64,000 bases of DNA from Saccopteryx bilineata (GCF_036850765.1 NC_089498.1:56781795-56845794), one strand, 5' to 3'; counted from the stretch's first letter, positions 47,863 to 58,813 are shown. The notes: a model not told the origin generated them from the sequence alone. A program made the numbers and translations.

Positions 47863-50845
47863 TCATGGCAACCTTGCAATCCCAGCAGCTTGTAGGCTGT
47901 CAGCCTTGGGGAGACATGGTATTACTGGGTAAGGCCCAACTCCCAGCTTCTCTATCTCCCTGCCCATCCGTCCCATCTCTTACTCACCTTGAAGGACACA
48001 GCCCCGTCTCTTTCCGTGGTTTCTCCAGTGTTCAGCTCTTGGGGCTGGCTGAGCTGCTGGGATTCATACTCAGGACCATCAGAATCTTGGGGTAGCTCTG
48101 CCTCTGCTTCAGGGAATTGCAGCTTACTCTGCAGGGTGTATAGCAGTTGAAGGAAAGTCTGGTGCCTGGAAAAAAAAGAAGTGGGTGTGAAGGGAGGAAC
48201 CTCAGCTGGACCACCTTGGACCTGCACCCATGCTCCCAGTCTCACCTCTGCAGCTTTTCCTGTTCCTGCCCCACTTGCTGCTTCAGGGTTCCAAGTTCCT
48301 GATGCAGCTGCTCAAGCTCCTTCCGAGTTCCTGTCTGACGCTCCCTCATCTCTGCAGAAACTTTTACCAGATGCTGTAGCTGCTTCTCCTACCAGGAGTG
48401 AGAATGCAGACATGCTCATCAGATGCCGAGGTAGAGCCACTGTCCTAACCTCCTCAGCCAGTATGGCACAGATGATGATAACACTTACTTAGTATACTAT
48501 GTGCCAGATACATTTTAAGCATTTGCTGTATTAACTGCTTAATCATTTTTTTTATTTTCTGTGTGTGTGAGAGAGACAGAGAGAGGGACGGACAGACAGA
48601 CAGAAAGGGAGAAAGATGAGAAGCATCAGTTCTTTGTTGCAGCACCTTAGTCGTTCAATGATTGTTTTTTCATATGTGCCTTGACCGGAGGGCTACAACA
48701 GACCGAGTGACCCCTTGCTCAAGCCAGTGACTTTGGGTTCACGGTGGCGACCTCGGGTTTTCGAACCTGGGTCCTCCGCATCCCAGTCCAAAACTCTATC
48801 ACTGTGCCACCACCTGGTCAGGCTTAACTGCTTAATCATCTTAACAGCTTTTTAGGACAGGTGTTAACATTGATTGTCTCCATTCACTGATGAAGAAACA
48901 GAAGCACAGAAAGTCAGGTGAATGCCCAAGGACATACACTAGTAAGTAGTGATGCCAGGATTCAAATCCATGTAGGTACCTGTACACACTATAATACCTC
49001 ATAGAAAGAAGAGAGATGAAGGTTCTCCAGGCAGAGGACTTAGTAGCATGATGGTATAAAGGGAGATTTTCCTAGGGGCATGGACCAACCTGTTGCAGCT
49101 TCCACTGCTTCTGGGCTGTTCTGAGTTTCTCCCTGGCCACTTGCTTCTGCAGGTAAGCAAAGAGGTGAGACAAGGAGAGGAGTGTATTTTTCTGGTTGCT
49201 TTTTGGGATATGGCCACTGGCTCCAACCTAGCTTGCTAACCCTTTCCCTCCTCCTCCCTGAATGTCCTTCCCTCCCTTCACCCTGGGCGCACTTTGGCCT
49301 GGAGCTGGTCAAGGGCCTTCTGGAGCTGTGCCTGCTTCCTTTGGGCCTCCTCCATCTTGGGCAGGGCCTGGGTCAGGGCTCCTGTGATGGCCTCCACATG
49401 TTCTTGGTAGGCAGCCTTCAGCTCTTTCCATTGCTCCTTGGCTGCAAGTGCCTTCTGTCCTGAGATGAGCCACCAGAATGAGGACTTGAGTGAATGTTGG
49501 CTTGCCAGCCTGAAACACTGGGGCCTAAGTCTTTCTACCAGCTATACAGCTGAATTGACTGACATGTTCCATCCTTCACCACTCAGGGCAGCCCCATCCC
49601 AACCCCCTAACTACTCACGGCTGGTGTTTTCAGAAGCCAAAGGGCTCATGCCCTGGACAATGTCTTCCTGAGCCAAAAAGTTCTGCAGGAAGTCTACTAA
49701 TTGAAGCTGGCTGCAGAGCAGCTTGTCTTTCTTTCGGGAATCCTGTACAGAGGGAGGGAAAAGGCAGGGAGCATCCTTACCTCCCTGTAGTATAGGCCAA
49801 TGAGACTGCCTTCCAATCTGCTTACCATCAACACTGCCCAGTGTCTCAACAGAAGGACCCAGGAGCAGTCCCTGGCTTATGTAAAGTTGGCTACCATCTT
49901 GAACATACCATCACAAACTCAGCCAGGATCTGTCCAGGCAGTTCTGTCCCCTCCTGCAAGCCTTTAGGCTCCAGGATGTCTGCCAGCTCGGCCAGGGCCC
50001 TGAAGGGGCAAGAAAACAGGGAAAATGCAGACTGCTGGGGTGCCAGTTCTGGACAACTTTTGTATAGATGCACATACATAAATTCACGTATCAATGCGGA
50101 GAGTCTTGCCCTGAGCAGTATCTACACAAGGGCCATCTGGGACCTGGAAAGGTGTGTATATGGAGGGCATACGGAGGTAATAAGTACCATGAGAAAAAAT
50201 AAGCAGGGCAAGGGGAATAAGGAATGCGAGGTGGGGAGTGTCTCACTAATGAGAAACCATTTCAGTAAAGAGAAATGTACAGGGAAAGAGAATGGGAAAA
50301 ATATGGGAAAAACTGATGGGCGGTGGGGTGCCACTAACCTTGGGGTAGAACCTCAGAATATTTGGGGAGGGGCTCACCTACATCTAGGTTCTCTGTGTTC
50401 TTCCTTGTTAGGGGCTGGAGCGGTCAGAGGCAGGAATCGAGATAAAATAATTCCATGCGACAGTGTGGTGGGTCGGGGTGGGGGGGAGACAGAAATGAAA
50501 TGGTCCCTCAGGATGTCTCCTGAGGTGGGAAGTATCCCGTTAGGATGTGCCATCCGCGAAGAAACGGGGAGGTGGACTGGGCTGAAGCCGTGCCCTTTCG
50601 GGACACCCCCCCGAGAGGTGTGGAGACGTGGGAAGTGCGTCAGGCCGGGCTCCCGAAAAGAGACAGGGCAGCTCAAGAACCTGAGACTGGTCTGCGGTCA
50701 GGGTCACTACACCGCGGGGTCGAATTCAGGGAACTGTCAATTGTACTCAGAGACCCACAAGGTCCAGCCCGGCCCAACCCCGACTGGCACCTGGAGGCAC
50801 TTACTCTAAGGCTGCAGCCTCCACCTCGGTCTCCATCGACTCCAT
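47863..50845 (-). CDS. ZWINT: ZWINT, ZW10-interacting kinetochore protein (8 coding exons, 280 aa)
   Basis: Eight minus-strand exons join in phase to 843 bp, 280 codons plus stop, with no internal stop. Coordinates: 50805-50845, 49909-49999, 49619-49742, 49293-49459, 49090-49146, 48246-48388, 47988-48165 and 47863-47904. Every intron is GT-AG. The product begins MESMETEVEAAALE, the same length as the start of human ZWINT, which I recall as 277 aa, so the upstream of two in-frame ATGs was chosen. Exon 2 gives ILEPKGLQEG, exon 3 KKDKLLCSQLQ, exon 4 AKEQWKELKA, exon 7 TFLQLLYTLQ, and the last exon ends in LP like human. Exons 4-6 are rich in Gln, Glu, Lys and Leu and form the long coiled coil. 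In the known family, ZWINT binds KNL1 at the outer kinetochore and recruits ZW10/RZZ for the spindle checkpoint. Oddities: the intron 4 donor is weak (AAA|GTGCGC) and intron 5 carries a SINE. Identity is near certain; exon edges rest on splice consensus and phase. Confidence 0.96.
48548..48823 (-). mobile_element. tRNA-derived SINE (long family) in ZWINT intron 5
   Basis: Minus-strand copy of the roughly 300-bp SINE family that starts GCCTGACCAGG and ends in a CT-rich tract and poly(A). It is flanked by imperfect direct repeats (TAACTGCTTAATCAT left of the insert and again right of it at about 48825). It lies in antisense-neutral intronic sequence between exons 6 and 5 of ZWINT, about 160 and 265 bases from them. 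Confidence 0.9.
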
Positions 50846-50869
50846 CCTCTTCAACGCCGTTCCCAGCGC

Positions 50870-51190
50870 CGTGCTTCCGCTCTACCCTCCTCTAAACCCT
50901 CTTTCTCTTTGGATTCACCGCTGACTGCACACCGGGACCAGCGATTCGTTGCTCGGTGAGTGGGCGGGAATCAAGGACTATCATGCATTCTCATTGGCAG
51001 GCGCAGATTCGCGCGTTGGCGCGCCGCACTGTTTGGCGCAGGCGCAGTGATAGCTCATCTAGGAGACCGCGGACAAGTCCTGCGCTTGCGCGCTAGCTCG
51101 CAGGCGGTGCTGGAGGCTGGAGTTGACGTGCTAGTTCACTTAGCGGCGTCTGTCTGGGTTCTTCTTACACTGTGTAGAAGGGGGAAAGCC
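50870..51190 (-). promoter_or_regulatory. ZWINT GC-rich, CpG-containing promoter
   Basis: The only long CpG- and GC-rich stretch in the window lies directly upstream of the ZWINT start codon. Candidate sites seen are an E2F-like GGGCGGGAA at 50962-50970, an inverted CCAAT box (ATTGG) at 50993-50997, GTTGGCGCGCC at 51015-51025, the E2F-consensus TTTGGCGC at 51032-51039, and NRF1-like GCGCAGGCGCA at 51036-51046 and TGCGCTTGCGCGC at 51081-51093. No TATA box is evident. E2F and CCAAT sites would fit a cell-cycle-regulated mitotic gene. The exact transcription start cannot be read from sequence, and CpG promoters are often bidirectional. Confidence 0.75.
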
Positions 51191-52045
51191 TTGCACTGAG
51201 TTTAGGGGCAGTTCGGCATTAATTTTATTTTTTTTTAAATCTTCGGTAGAAAAAGAACACTGGATTTATCATCCAAGACTCTGCATCAATAACGAAGGCC
51301 TGTGATCATCTGGAGCCACAGGGAACAGATGATATCAGCTTAAAAAGCTTACTGCTTTAGAGATTTTCCTGGATGCGGTGCAGACAGTGAACCCAAGCAC
51401 AGCCCAGGGTTTACCTGCGTTTACAAGACTGAGCTGAAACTACGGAGACCAAGACAGGTAACGTTCTCAGCAGCATTTAGGAGAAAGTAGAGAATTGCTC
51501 AATGAGAGAACTCAGTTCTGCAGAGTTTTCTCAAGTGTTCAGTTGAGAACTGAGCATCCTGTGTCTAAGGACCCTACCGGACAAGTGTTTTTAAATATCC
51601 CTAGAGATGATCTAGGGTCAGAAATAGTGACTGTATCCACCAGTCAGGCTGGAAAATAATCTATAGGGTTTAGGGTAGACAGGGTGTGCCATTGTAGTAG
51701 TGAATAATTAGCCATAAACTGGTCACTGCTCTAGAGCCACCTAACAAAATTTAAAAGCAACACCCAAGTAGATCAAACTGTTAACAAGTCATTTAAATAT
51801 ATGACAGACATAAGTTCAAACATATTTGTAGAAACTCAAGAAATAAAGTACAGTTTACAATGCCTGGCATCCAATTAAAAATTACCAAGCTGGCAAAAAA
51901 AGGGAAGAAAAGAAAACCTATAACAAGGAGAACAATCTGTCGCTGATCAGAACAGAAAAAGGTGTTAGAATGAACAGACCACATTAAAACAGTTTTATAA
52001 CTATTTCATATGTTCAGAAAGATAAATAGGTTTAATAAAAAGGAT
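51191..52045. other. Unassigned DNA upstream of ZWINT
   Basis: No gene recognised. The part next to the CpG promoter could be transcribed divergently, but no exon is supported. Confidence 0.4.
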
Positions 52046-52046
52046 A

Positions 52047-52314
52047 GGCCCTGGCAGGTTAGCTCAGTGGATAGAGCTTATGCCAGTTTATGAAGGGCAC
52101 ATAAGACAATCAACCATCTCTCCCCCTACTCTCCCTTTTCCCCTCCCACAGCGTAGATTGCTTCAAACATGGCCGTAAGTGCTGAGGATAGTTGGGCTGA
52201 TCCCAGCTAGTCAGCCTCAGACGCTAACAATAGCTCAGCCCAGAAGGTGGTGGATCCCACCCCGGCTCATGCAGGAGTCATTCTCACTATCTCCCCTCCT
52301 CTCACTTAATATAA

Positions 52315-52349
<35 letters not shown>

Positions 52350-52352
52350 ATC
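52047..52352 (+). mobile_element. Diverged composite-type SINE with (AAAT)n tail
   Basis: GGCCCTGGCAGGTTAGCTCAGTGG head, CCCCTCCCACAGC, CTCATGCAGGAGTC, and an AAAT microsatellite at about 52311-52350. Confidence 0.75.
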
Positions 52353-52364
52353 GGAGAGGTAAGG

Positions 52365-52930
52365 TGAGAAAGTCGGATGCTCATGGCCATGTAAAATGGT
52401 GCATCTGCTTTGGAAAAGAGTTCAACAGTTCCTCAAAATGTTAAACATAGAGTTGCCATATGAATCACAATTTCAGTATTAGGTATTTCTCCAAAAGAAA
52501 TGAAAATATGCATATAAAACCTTGTGCATACACGTTCATGACACGATTTTTGAGAGCCAAAAAGTAGAAATCCCTCAAATACCTATCAGCTAGTGAATAG
52601 AAAAACAAAATCTATATCTATTCAGTGGATATAGGTTTTTTAAGCAATAAAAGAGAATGAGGTACTGATACATGCCATACATAGAACCTTGAAAACATTA
52701 TGCGAAGTAAAAGAAATCAGTTATGAAAGAGCACATATTGCATGATCCCATCTACATGAAATGTTTGGATTAAGCAAATCTAACAAAAAACAGTGTAGTG
52801 ACTGCCCAAAACTTTGGAGCTGACAGGATTGAGGGGAAACTGGTAGGGGGCTACAGGTAGAAGTGGGGTTTCATTTGAGGCAGGAATGAAAACGTTTATG
52901 ATTATAGGAAGGTTGCACTATTCAAAAAGC
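52365..52930 (+). mobile_element. Old LINE-1 3' end
   Basis: CTCATGGCCATGTAAAATGGTGC, GTTAAACATAGAGTTGCCATATGA, CACGTTCATGACACG, and AGAAATCAGTTATGAAAGAGCACATATTGCATGATCCC follow LINE-1 3' order. Confidence 0.75.
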
Positions 52931-53318
52931 CATTCAGTTTTTAATTGGGTCTCAACAAAGCTTTCAAAAAACGTTCTTCAGAGGTTTGAAAATAAAAACC
53001 TAAAACTGTAAAAGTGAAAATTACAAAGTAACAGGAAATAAGATGTCAGTAATAGCAGATTAAACATGGTATAACAAAAGATAAAAGAAATTAAAGACAT
53101 AGCCTTAGAAACTAACATGAATCACAAAAAAGTAAAACAAAATAAAAATAACAAAGTAACATTGAGCTATGAGACAATTTCTAACAGCCTAATATACTTG
53201 TAAATGGAATCCCTGAAGGAGAGGGAAGGAGAGAGGTCAAAAACAAAGTATATAATAGTGACCAAAGATAATGACATTTATGAAAACTGTAAATTCACAT
53301 ATTAAGAAGATAAAGTAG

Positions 53319-53715
53319 GCCCTGGCTGGTTGGCTCAGTGGTAGAGTGTCGGCCTGACATGCGGGAGTCCCGGGTTTGATTTCTGGCCAGGGCACACAAG
53401 AGAAGCGCCCATCTGCTTCTCCACCCCTCCCCCTCTCCTTCCTCACTGTCTCTCTCTTCCCCTCCCGCAGCCAAGGCTCCATTGGAGTAAAGATGGCCCG
53501 GGGGCTGAGGATGGCTCTGTGGCCTCCGCCTCAGGCACTAGAATGGCTCTGGATACAACAGAGCAACAGCCCAGATGGGCAGAGCATCGCCCCCTGGTGG
53601 GTATGCCGGGTGGATCCTGGTCAGGCGCATGCGGGAGTCTGACTGCCTCCCCATTTCCAACTTAAGAAAAATACCCCCCCCCAAAAAAAAAAAAAAAAAG
53701 AAAGAAAAAAAAAGA
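53319..53715 (+). mobile_element. Composite-type SINE (GCCCTGGCCGG family), near complete
   Basis: GCCCTGGCTGGTTGGCTCAG head, GGGTTTGATTTCTGGCCAGGGC, CTTCCCCTCCCGCAGCC, TGGGCAGAGCATCGCCCCC, GCGCATGCGGGAGTCTG, poly(A). Flanks AAGATAAA on both sides. Confidence 0.95.
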
Positions 53716-54027
53716 TAAATACCCCAAGCACAATAAACATGTAGAAAACTAGATCAAAGCATACTTGGCTCAAAACTATTGACATGCTACACCCAGAGAA
53801 ACAAAATAAGGTTAGGATTACAATTAAATTCCTGTTGGAAAAATACAAGAGCAGAACAGTGGAGCAACATCTTCAAAGGACCATTATAATTAATTTTTTT
53901 TAAAAAGTGACCCTTGATTTTTATATACAGGAAACATCCCTTCCAAAACAAAGGGTAACCAAAGACATTTATATGTACAAAACCTGAAGCAATTTATCAT
54001 AAGCAAATCTGCACTACAAGAAATATG

Positions 54028-54361
54028 AGCCCTGGCCGATTTGCTCAGTGGTAGAGCCTGGGCCTGGCATGCGGAAGTCCGGGTTTCGATTCCCGGCCAG
54101 GGCACACAGGAGAAGCACCCATTTGCTTCTCCACCCCTCCCCCTCTCCTTCCTCTCTGTCTCTCTTTTCGCCTCCCACAGCCAAGGCTCCATTGGACCAA
54201 GGATGGCCTTTGCCTCAGGCGCTAGAGTGGCTCTGGTCACAACAGCAATGCCCTGGATGGGCAGAGCATCGCCCCCTGGTGGGCGAGTCGGGCGCATGTG
54301 GGAGTCTGTCTGACTGCCTCCCTGTTTCCAGCTTCAGAAAAATACAAAAAAAAAAAAAAAA
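54028..54361 (+). mobile_element. Composite-type SINE, near complete
   Basis: GCCCTGGCCGATTTGCTCAGTGG head, GGGTTTCGATTCCCGGCC, the same body as the 53.3-kb copy, and poly(A). The 116- and 135-codon frames across it are by-products. Confidence 0.95.
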
Positions 54362-54729
54362 TGTGAAAGAAGTCTATCAGAAGGAAAATAGCAATTGAAT
54401 GAAATCCGAATCTATAAAAAGGATGAAAAGTCCCAGAAATGATAACTATGGGTAAATATGTATGTTTTTCTACTTTTTTTTTTAAGAAAAAATAATAAAT
54501 TGATTTTGTCAACAAAAATAGCAATAATGTGATGTGGGATTTGTAACATGCAAAAGTAAAATGTAACACAAAGTGGGGGAGAGAAGAAAATAAAAGTAAA
54601 TTATGTTTATAGCTTATACAAAAGTGTATATCAGGTGAAAGTAGTCAAAGTTGTATACTCTATTCTCTTAAGCAATGATGTCAACACACCCAATGGTGAG
54701 TCACTGCCTTTATATAATCTTTCTCTTTT

Positions 54730-55200
54730 GAATGCAGGTGAAACTGTTACCTTCTATCACTCGTTTCTAAGTGAGAAGATAGAGATCAGTGATATCAGTC
54801 TGTAGATTAGGCAAAGGTGGTGACATATTCTCCCCATAAGATCATTTTTTTTATGTAATACTCCATAGGAAACTGGAGAGATTTTTCTGCTGGCCTTAAA
54901 GACACAGTTGACAGCTGGTAAGAAGATGGGGCCCTCAGTCAAACAGCTATGAGAAGATGAATTCTGCAAATAATCTGAATAAACTAGCAAGCAGATTGTT
55001 TCCTAATTGAGGCTCTGTAAAAGAATACTGCCCAGTTAATATCATTGATTTTAACCTGGTGAGAAAAATGCAAAATCCTGTCGTAAGTAAGTGCCTATAA
55101 TGCTGACCCATGGAAACAGCGAGATAACAAATGTGTATTGTTTTAAGATGCTAACTTTGGCCATTTGTTGTGCAGCATTAGAAGACTAATACAAGGAAAT
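54730..55200 (+). mobile_element. Probable old LTR fragment
   Basis: GGTGAAACTGTTACC, GATGGGGCCC and, near the end, ATAACAAATGTGTATTGTTTTAAG and GCAGCATTAGAAGACTAATACA resemble a common mammalian LTR 3' end. Family uncertain. Confidence 0.45.
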
Positions 55201-55573
55201 TCTTAAAATAGCAAAGTAAAGAGTTATAGCTAATAAGCCAATAAAGGAGATAAAATAAAATCTAAATAATACTCAACTAATTCAAAAGAAGGAAGAAAAA
55301 AGGATGAAGGGGAAAAGAAGAGATGAGAGGAATGCAAAGCAAATAGCAAAAAGGTAGAGGTTAAGCCCAATTAGATGAATAACTATGTTAAGTGAAAATG
55401 CCTTAGATATACAAAAGATAGAGATTATCAGGTTGTATACAAAAGATAAATAATTATATCAAGAAAAACACTAAAAAAAACAGATGAAAGTAAAAGAATG
55501 AAAACGTATACCAGGCTAATGCTAATTAAAAGAATGTTGGAGTGGCTATTTTAGTATATATGTACATAAAGGC

Positions 55574-55862
55574 ATATGTAAGAGATGTTGAGGGTTAAGT
55601 TCCAGACCACCACCTTAAAGTGAATATCACAATAACAGAAGTCACATGGATTTGTTTTGTTTTCCAGTATATATTATAGTCATGCTTATATTTTAGTCTA
55701 TTAAGTGTGCCATAACATTATGTCCAAAAAAACAATGTACATACCTTAATTTCAAAACAGTTTATTGTTAAAAAATACTAACCATTATCTGAGCTTTCAG
55801 CAAGTTGTAATCTCTTTATTGGTAGAGGATCTTGCCTTGATCTTGATGAGAATGTAATATCT
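55574..55862. mobile_element. Tigger1-like DNA transposon fragment
   Basis: AGTTCCAGACCACCACC, TCTATTAAGTGTGCCATAACATTATG, ACAATGTACATACCTTAATT and GAGGATCTTGCCTTGATC match the order of Tigger1. Confidence 0.85.
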
Positions 55863-56317
55863 ACAAATCATAATAAATTGAAGCATAGTAAAATAAGGTA
55901 TACTTACATTTAGAGGGAAAAATATATTACCAGAAATAAAGAAGGTGGTTTCATAATGATGAAGAGATCAATTCATCATGTGATCTAAGTAATCATAAAT
56001 TTTTATCTACACCTAACAAGAGACCATCAAAATTCATAAATCTAAAAGTGACTGAATTGCAAGGAAAAATAAACAAATCTATAGTTATAGTTAAGATTTC
56101 ACTAAGCCATTTACAATATTGTTCCAGTGCACTTAACAGCAGAATATTCACTTTCCCCATGTACACCAAACAAATATGTGGGTCATAAAATGAATGTTAA
56201 TATAGAAATGAATAGAACCAAACATACTATGATTTGTTTCTGTAAAGGATCTAAACAATCTTTTTCATATGTTTTGAACACGGTAATGTACTCTAAAGGG
56301 CAGTCTTTTTAATTAAT

Positions 56318-56700
56318 TACTTTATTTTTTATTTATTCTTTTTTATTCAGTGAGAGGAAGGGAGGCAGAGAGACAGACTCTTGCATCTGCCGCAACTGGC
56401 ATCCACCCTGCAAACCCCCTACTAGGGGATGCTCTGCACATCTGGAGTGTTTATTGCTCAGCAACCGAGCTCTTCCTAGCACCTGAGGCAGAGGCCATAG
56501 AGCCATCCTCAGCTCCTGGGACCAATTTACTCCAATCTAGCCATGGCTACAGGAGAGGGGGGAGAGAGAAAGAGAGGGGTGAGAGGGGAAGGGGTGGAGA
56601 GCAGGTGGGGGCTTCTCTTGTGTGCCCTGACCAGAAATCAAACCTGGGACATCTTGTCCAGCCTGGCTGATGCTATACCACTGAGTGAACCAGCCAGGGC
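56318..56700 (-). mobile_element. Composite-type SINE, reverse copy
   Basis: GAGAGACAGACTCTTGCATC, GCACCTGAGGCAGAGGCC, CTTCTCTTGTGTGCCCTGACC and GTGAACCAGCCAGGGC. Confidence 0.9.
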
Positions 56701-56844
56701 TTAAAATTTTATTTTTAATTTAGTTTTTTCTTAATCTCTATTTAGATTTCTGCTCAAAACATTTTAGATATTAATCAAGCCTTCTTTCACTTCTATTTCT
56801 AGATAAAATCTTTATCACAAGTTCACAAAGCTTTATGGACTTCT

Positions 56845-57165
56845 TTTTTCTTTTTTTTTTTTAGTGAAAGAGTAAGAGGGACAGACAGGGACAGACAGAC
56901 AGGAAAAGAGATGAGAGAGAAGCACCAGTTCTTTGTTATGGCCCCTAATTGTTCATTGATTGCTTTCTCATATGTTCCTTGACATTAGGGCTCCAGTGGA
57001 GTGAGTGACCCCTTACTCAAGCCAGTGACCTTTGGGCCTAAGCCAGTGATCATGGGGTCATATCTATGATCCCACACTCAAGCCATCGACCCCACGGTCA
57101 AGAAGGTGACTTTTGGGTTTTGAACTTGGGTCCAACACTATATCCACTGTGCCACTGCCTAGTCA
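56845..57165 (-). mobile_element. Long tRNA-derived SINE, reverse copy
   Basis: Poly(T), GAGAGAGAAGCACCAGTTC, CCAGTGACCTTTGGGCC, CACTGCCTAGTCAGG. TSD AGCTTTATGGACTT and AGCTTTATAGACTT. Confidence 0.92.
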
Positions 57166-57169
57166 GGTA

Positions 57170-57955
57170 GCTTTATAGACTTTTTAATACTGGTCATAGC
57201 TACATTTTTACATTTGATTGTAGAATTATTTAATTAAAGTATTTCTCCTATTCTAATCAATAAGTTTATTGAGGGCAAGATTTGGATATGATTTTGCTTA
57301 TAGGTAATAGTAAGCAATTAATAATTTGCTAAATATACATTATGCAAGAGACAGTTTATCGAGGTTTTACTAGACCATTTAAGAATGCTGGGATTTTTTA
57401 ATTAATTTATTTATTTATTGTGTTTATATAGATTCTAGTGTCTGGTTTTATCATAAGAATAATAGAATGTTGTTGAAGGTTTCTTGGTAATTAAATGGCA
57501 AGTCAGATTTCAGTATAGTATAATTAAATCTGAAATCTATGTTAAAAATAATTCTGGAAAATGGTATTATTCCAGTAGTCTTATTGACAGATGAGAACAT
57601 TTTTGGATTGTATGATTTAGTTTGGTAAAGTGGCAATGGAGATTAAAAATAACTCAATGTATTTACATGAAATAGTATATAAGGTTGAGTGGATCTGAAT
57701 ATGTTAGAGTTGCCAAATTATGTATCTAATATGATACAGGATTCTGACTGTGCAACTGGATGAATGTGCTTCAGTTTATTCAAACAGCGATTCCTGGGTG
57801 AGAATCCAGTTTGAAAATGACAGGGAATAACTTGTTTCTGTTGAACTACTAGTTTGAAATGTTTCAGCCATCCAAATGGACATTTTAAAAGACACATGGA
57901 CAGTTGGGTTTAGAGCTTAGAAGAAGGTCAGAATTGGATATCTTTATTATATGCA
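57170..57955. other. Unassigned AT-rich DNA
   Basis: No gene or repeat family recognised; might include interior Helitron sequence too diverged to see. Confidence 0.4.
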
Positions 57956-57964
57956 GCTTAAGTG

Positions 57965-58030
57965 TCTGTTTGTCGCCAATAGCTTATTGGTTGCTTGCGT
58001 AACTGTACTAGCCAATGGGGTGAAGTTGCC
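57965..58030. other. CCAAT-rich segment next to the Helitron relic
   Basis: Within about 50 bases there is CCAAT (GCCAATAG, about 57976), its inverse ATTGG (about 57988), and CCAAT again (GCCAATGG, about 58012). Spaced CCAAT boxes are typical of NF-Y-bound promoters or LTRs. It is unclear whether this is captured host DNA in the Helitron, a diverged part of it, or chance. Confidence 0.3.
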
Positions 58031-58813
58031 ACGGCATTCAAATAGTCCCATCTTCTGGCATGCCACCTCACAAATTGAGGTTAAAGATTGGAGCAATTAT
58101 TATGCTGTTAAGAAATCTTAGCACCAGAAGGGGTCTTTGCAATGGTACAAGACTAGAGGTTCTCCAATTGTAAAATAATGTCATAATAGCTAAGTCTTTG
58201 ACTGGCTCCTCTAAAGGTGAAATACATGTCATTCCAAGAATTGATTTGGCTCCATCTCAAACAGGGTTGCCGTTTCAATTGAGACATAGACAATTTTCTG
58301 TAAAACTTGCCTTTGCTATGACCATCAATAAGTCTCAGGGCCAAACGCTTAGGCGTGTTGGCATTTTTTTACCTGAGCCTGCATTTGGACACGGTCAACT
58401 TTATGTTACCTGTTCAAGAGTTTGTGAAAGAACGGACGTAAAATTAAAAATAATTGATGGTCCTCTGCAAGGCGAGCTTAAAAATGATGGAAAGATCTAC
58501 ACAAGAAATGTTGTGTACAAAGAGATCTTTGACATGTGAATTAACACTTTATTATTTAAATCACCTTTATTTATTGAGCTAGCGGTGGCTCTTAAGAAAT
58601 GTACTGCCAGTGGTTTCCTTCATTGCACTCTACTTTAAGCAATTAAGCAAGTAGAAGGGGGAAACCCCATGGGGCAGTAAGCAAAGGGGCGTCCTCGCCG
58701 CCTGCCCTGGGTAATTCAGTTTGAATTAGCAGACACCTTTGCACAAATCATTTTAATTACAATTTATAATATCTAGAACAGCGGTCATTTCATATGACCG
58801 CTGGGCTTTCTAA
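57990..58813 (+). mobile_element. 3' end of a Helitron rolling-circle transposon
   Basis: The end of a Helitron replicase-helicase reading frame is followed by a textbook Helitron 3' terminus. A 10-bp perfect hairpin (CAGCGGTCAT, 5-base loop, ATGACCGCTG) lies at 58779-58803. Six bases later comes CTAA at 58810-58813, fitting CTRR, followed directly by T as expected for insertion at AT. No terminal inverted repeats are expected for this class. The 5' end is not identified; the left boundary given is approximate. Among mammals, Helitrons are known essentially from bats. Confidence 0.85.
58060..58539 (+). pseudogene. Helitron helicase (Pif1-type) C-terminal relic
   Basis: Frame reading SSGMPPHKLRLKIGA, then MLLRNLSTRRGLCNGTRL, a TAA at 58171-58173, and in the same frame VIPRIDLAPSQTGLPFQL, LAFAMTINKSQGQTL and FGHGQLYVTCSR, ending with TGA at 58537-58539. 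These are the conserved C-terminal motifs of the Pif1-like helicase domain of Helitron RepHel proteins, including the NKSQGQT helicase motif. The Rep nuclease domain and most of the helicase are absent. The in-frame stop makes it inactive, although the region 3' of that stop is an intact open frame of 121 codons. Confidence 0.9.

Noticed and set aside
47952..48492. Overlapping plus- and minus-strand frames around 48 kb read as separate proteins
   Set aside because: The minus frame is ZWINT exon 7 extended into introns; the others are shadows.
49841..50809. 322-codon open frame on the plus strand, the longest in the window
   Set aside because: It runs antisense across ZWINT exons 1-2 and intron 1, has no recognisable domain, and is a by-product of GC-richer composition.
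53376..54398. Several frames of 88-135 codons with similar sequence
   Set aside because: They all come from the body of the composite SINE, which gives the same text at 54, 56 and 63 kb.
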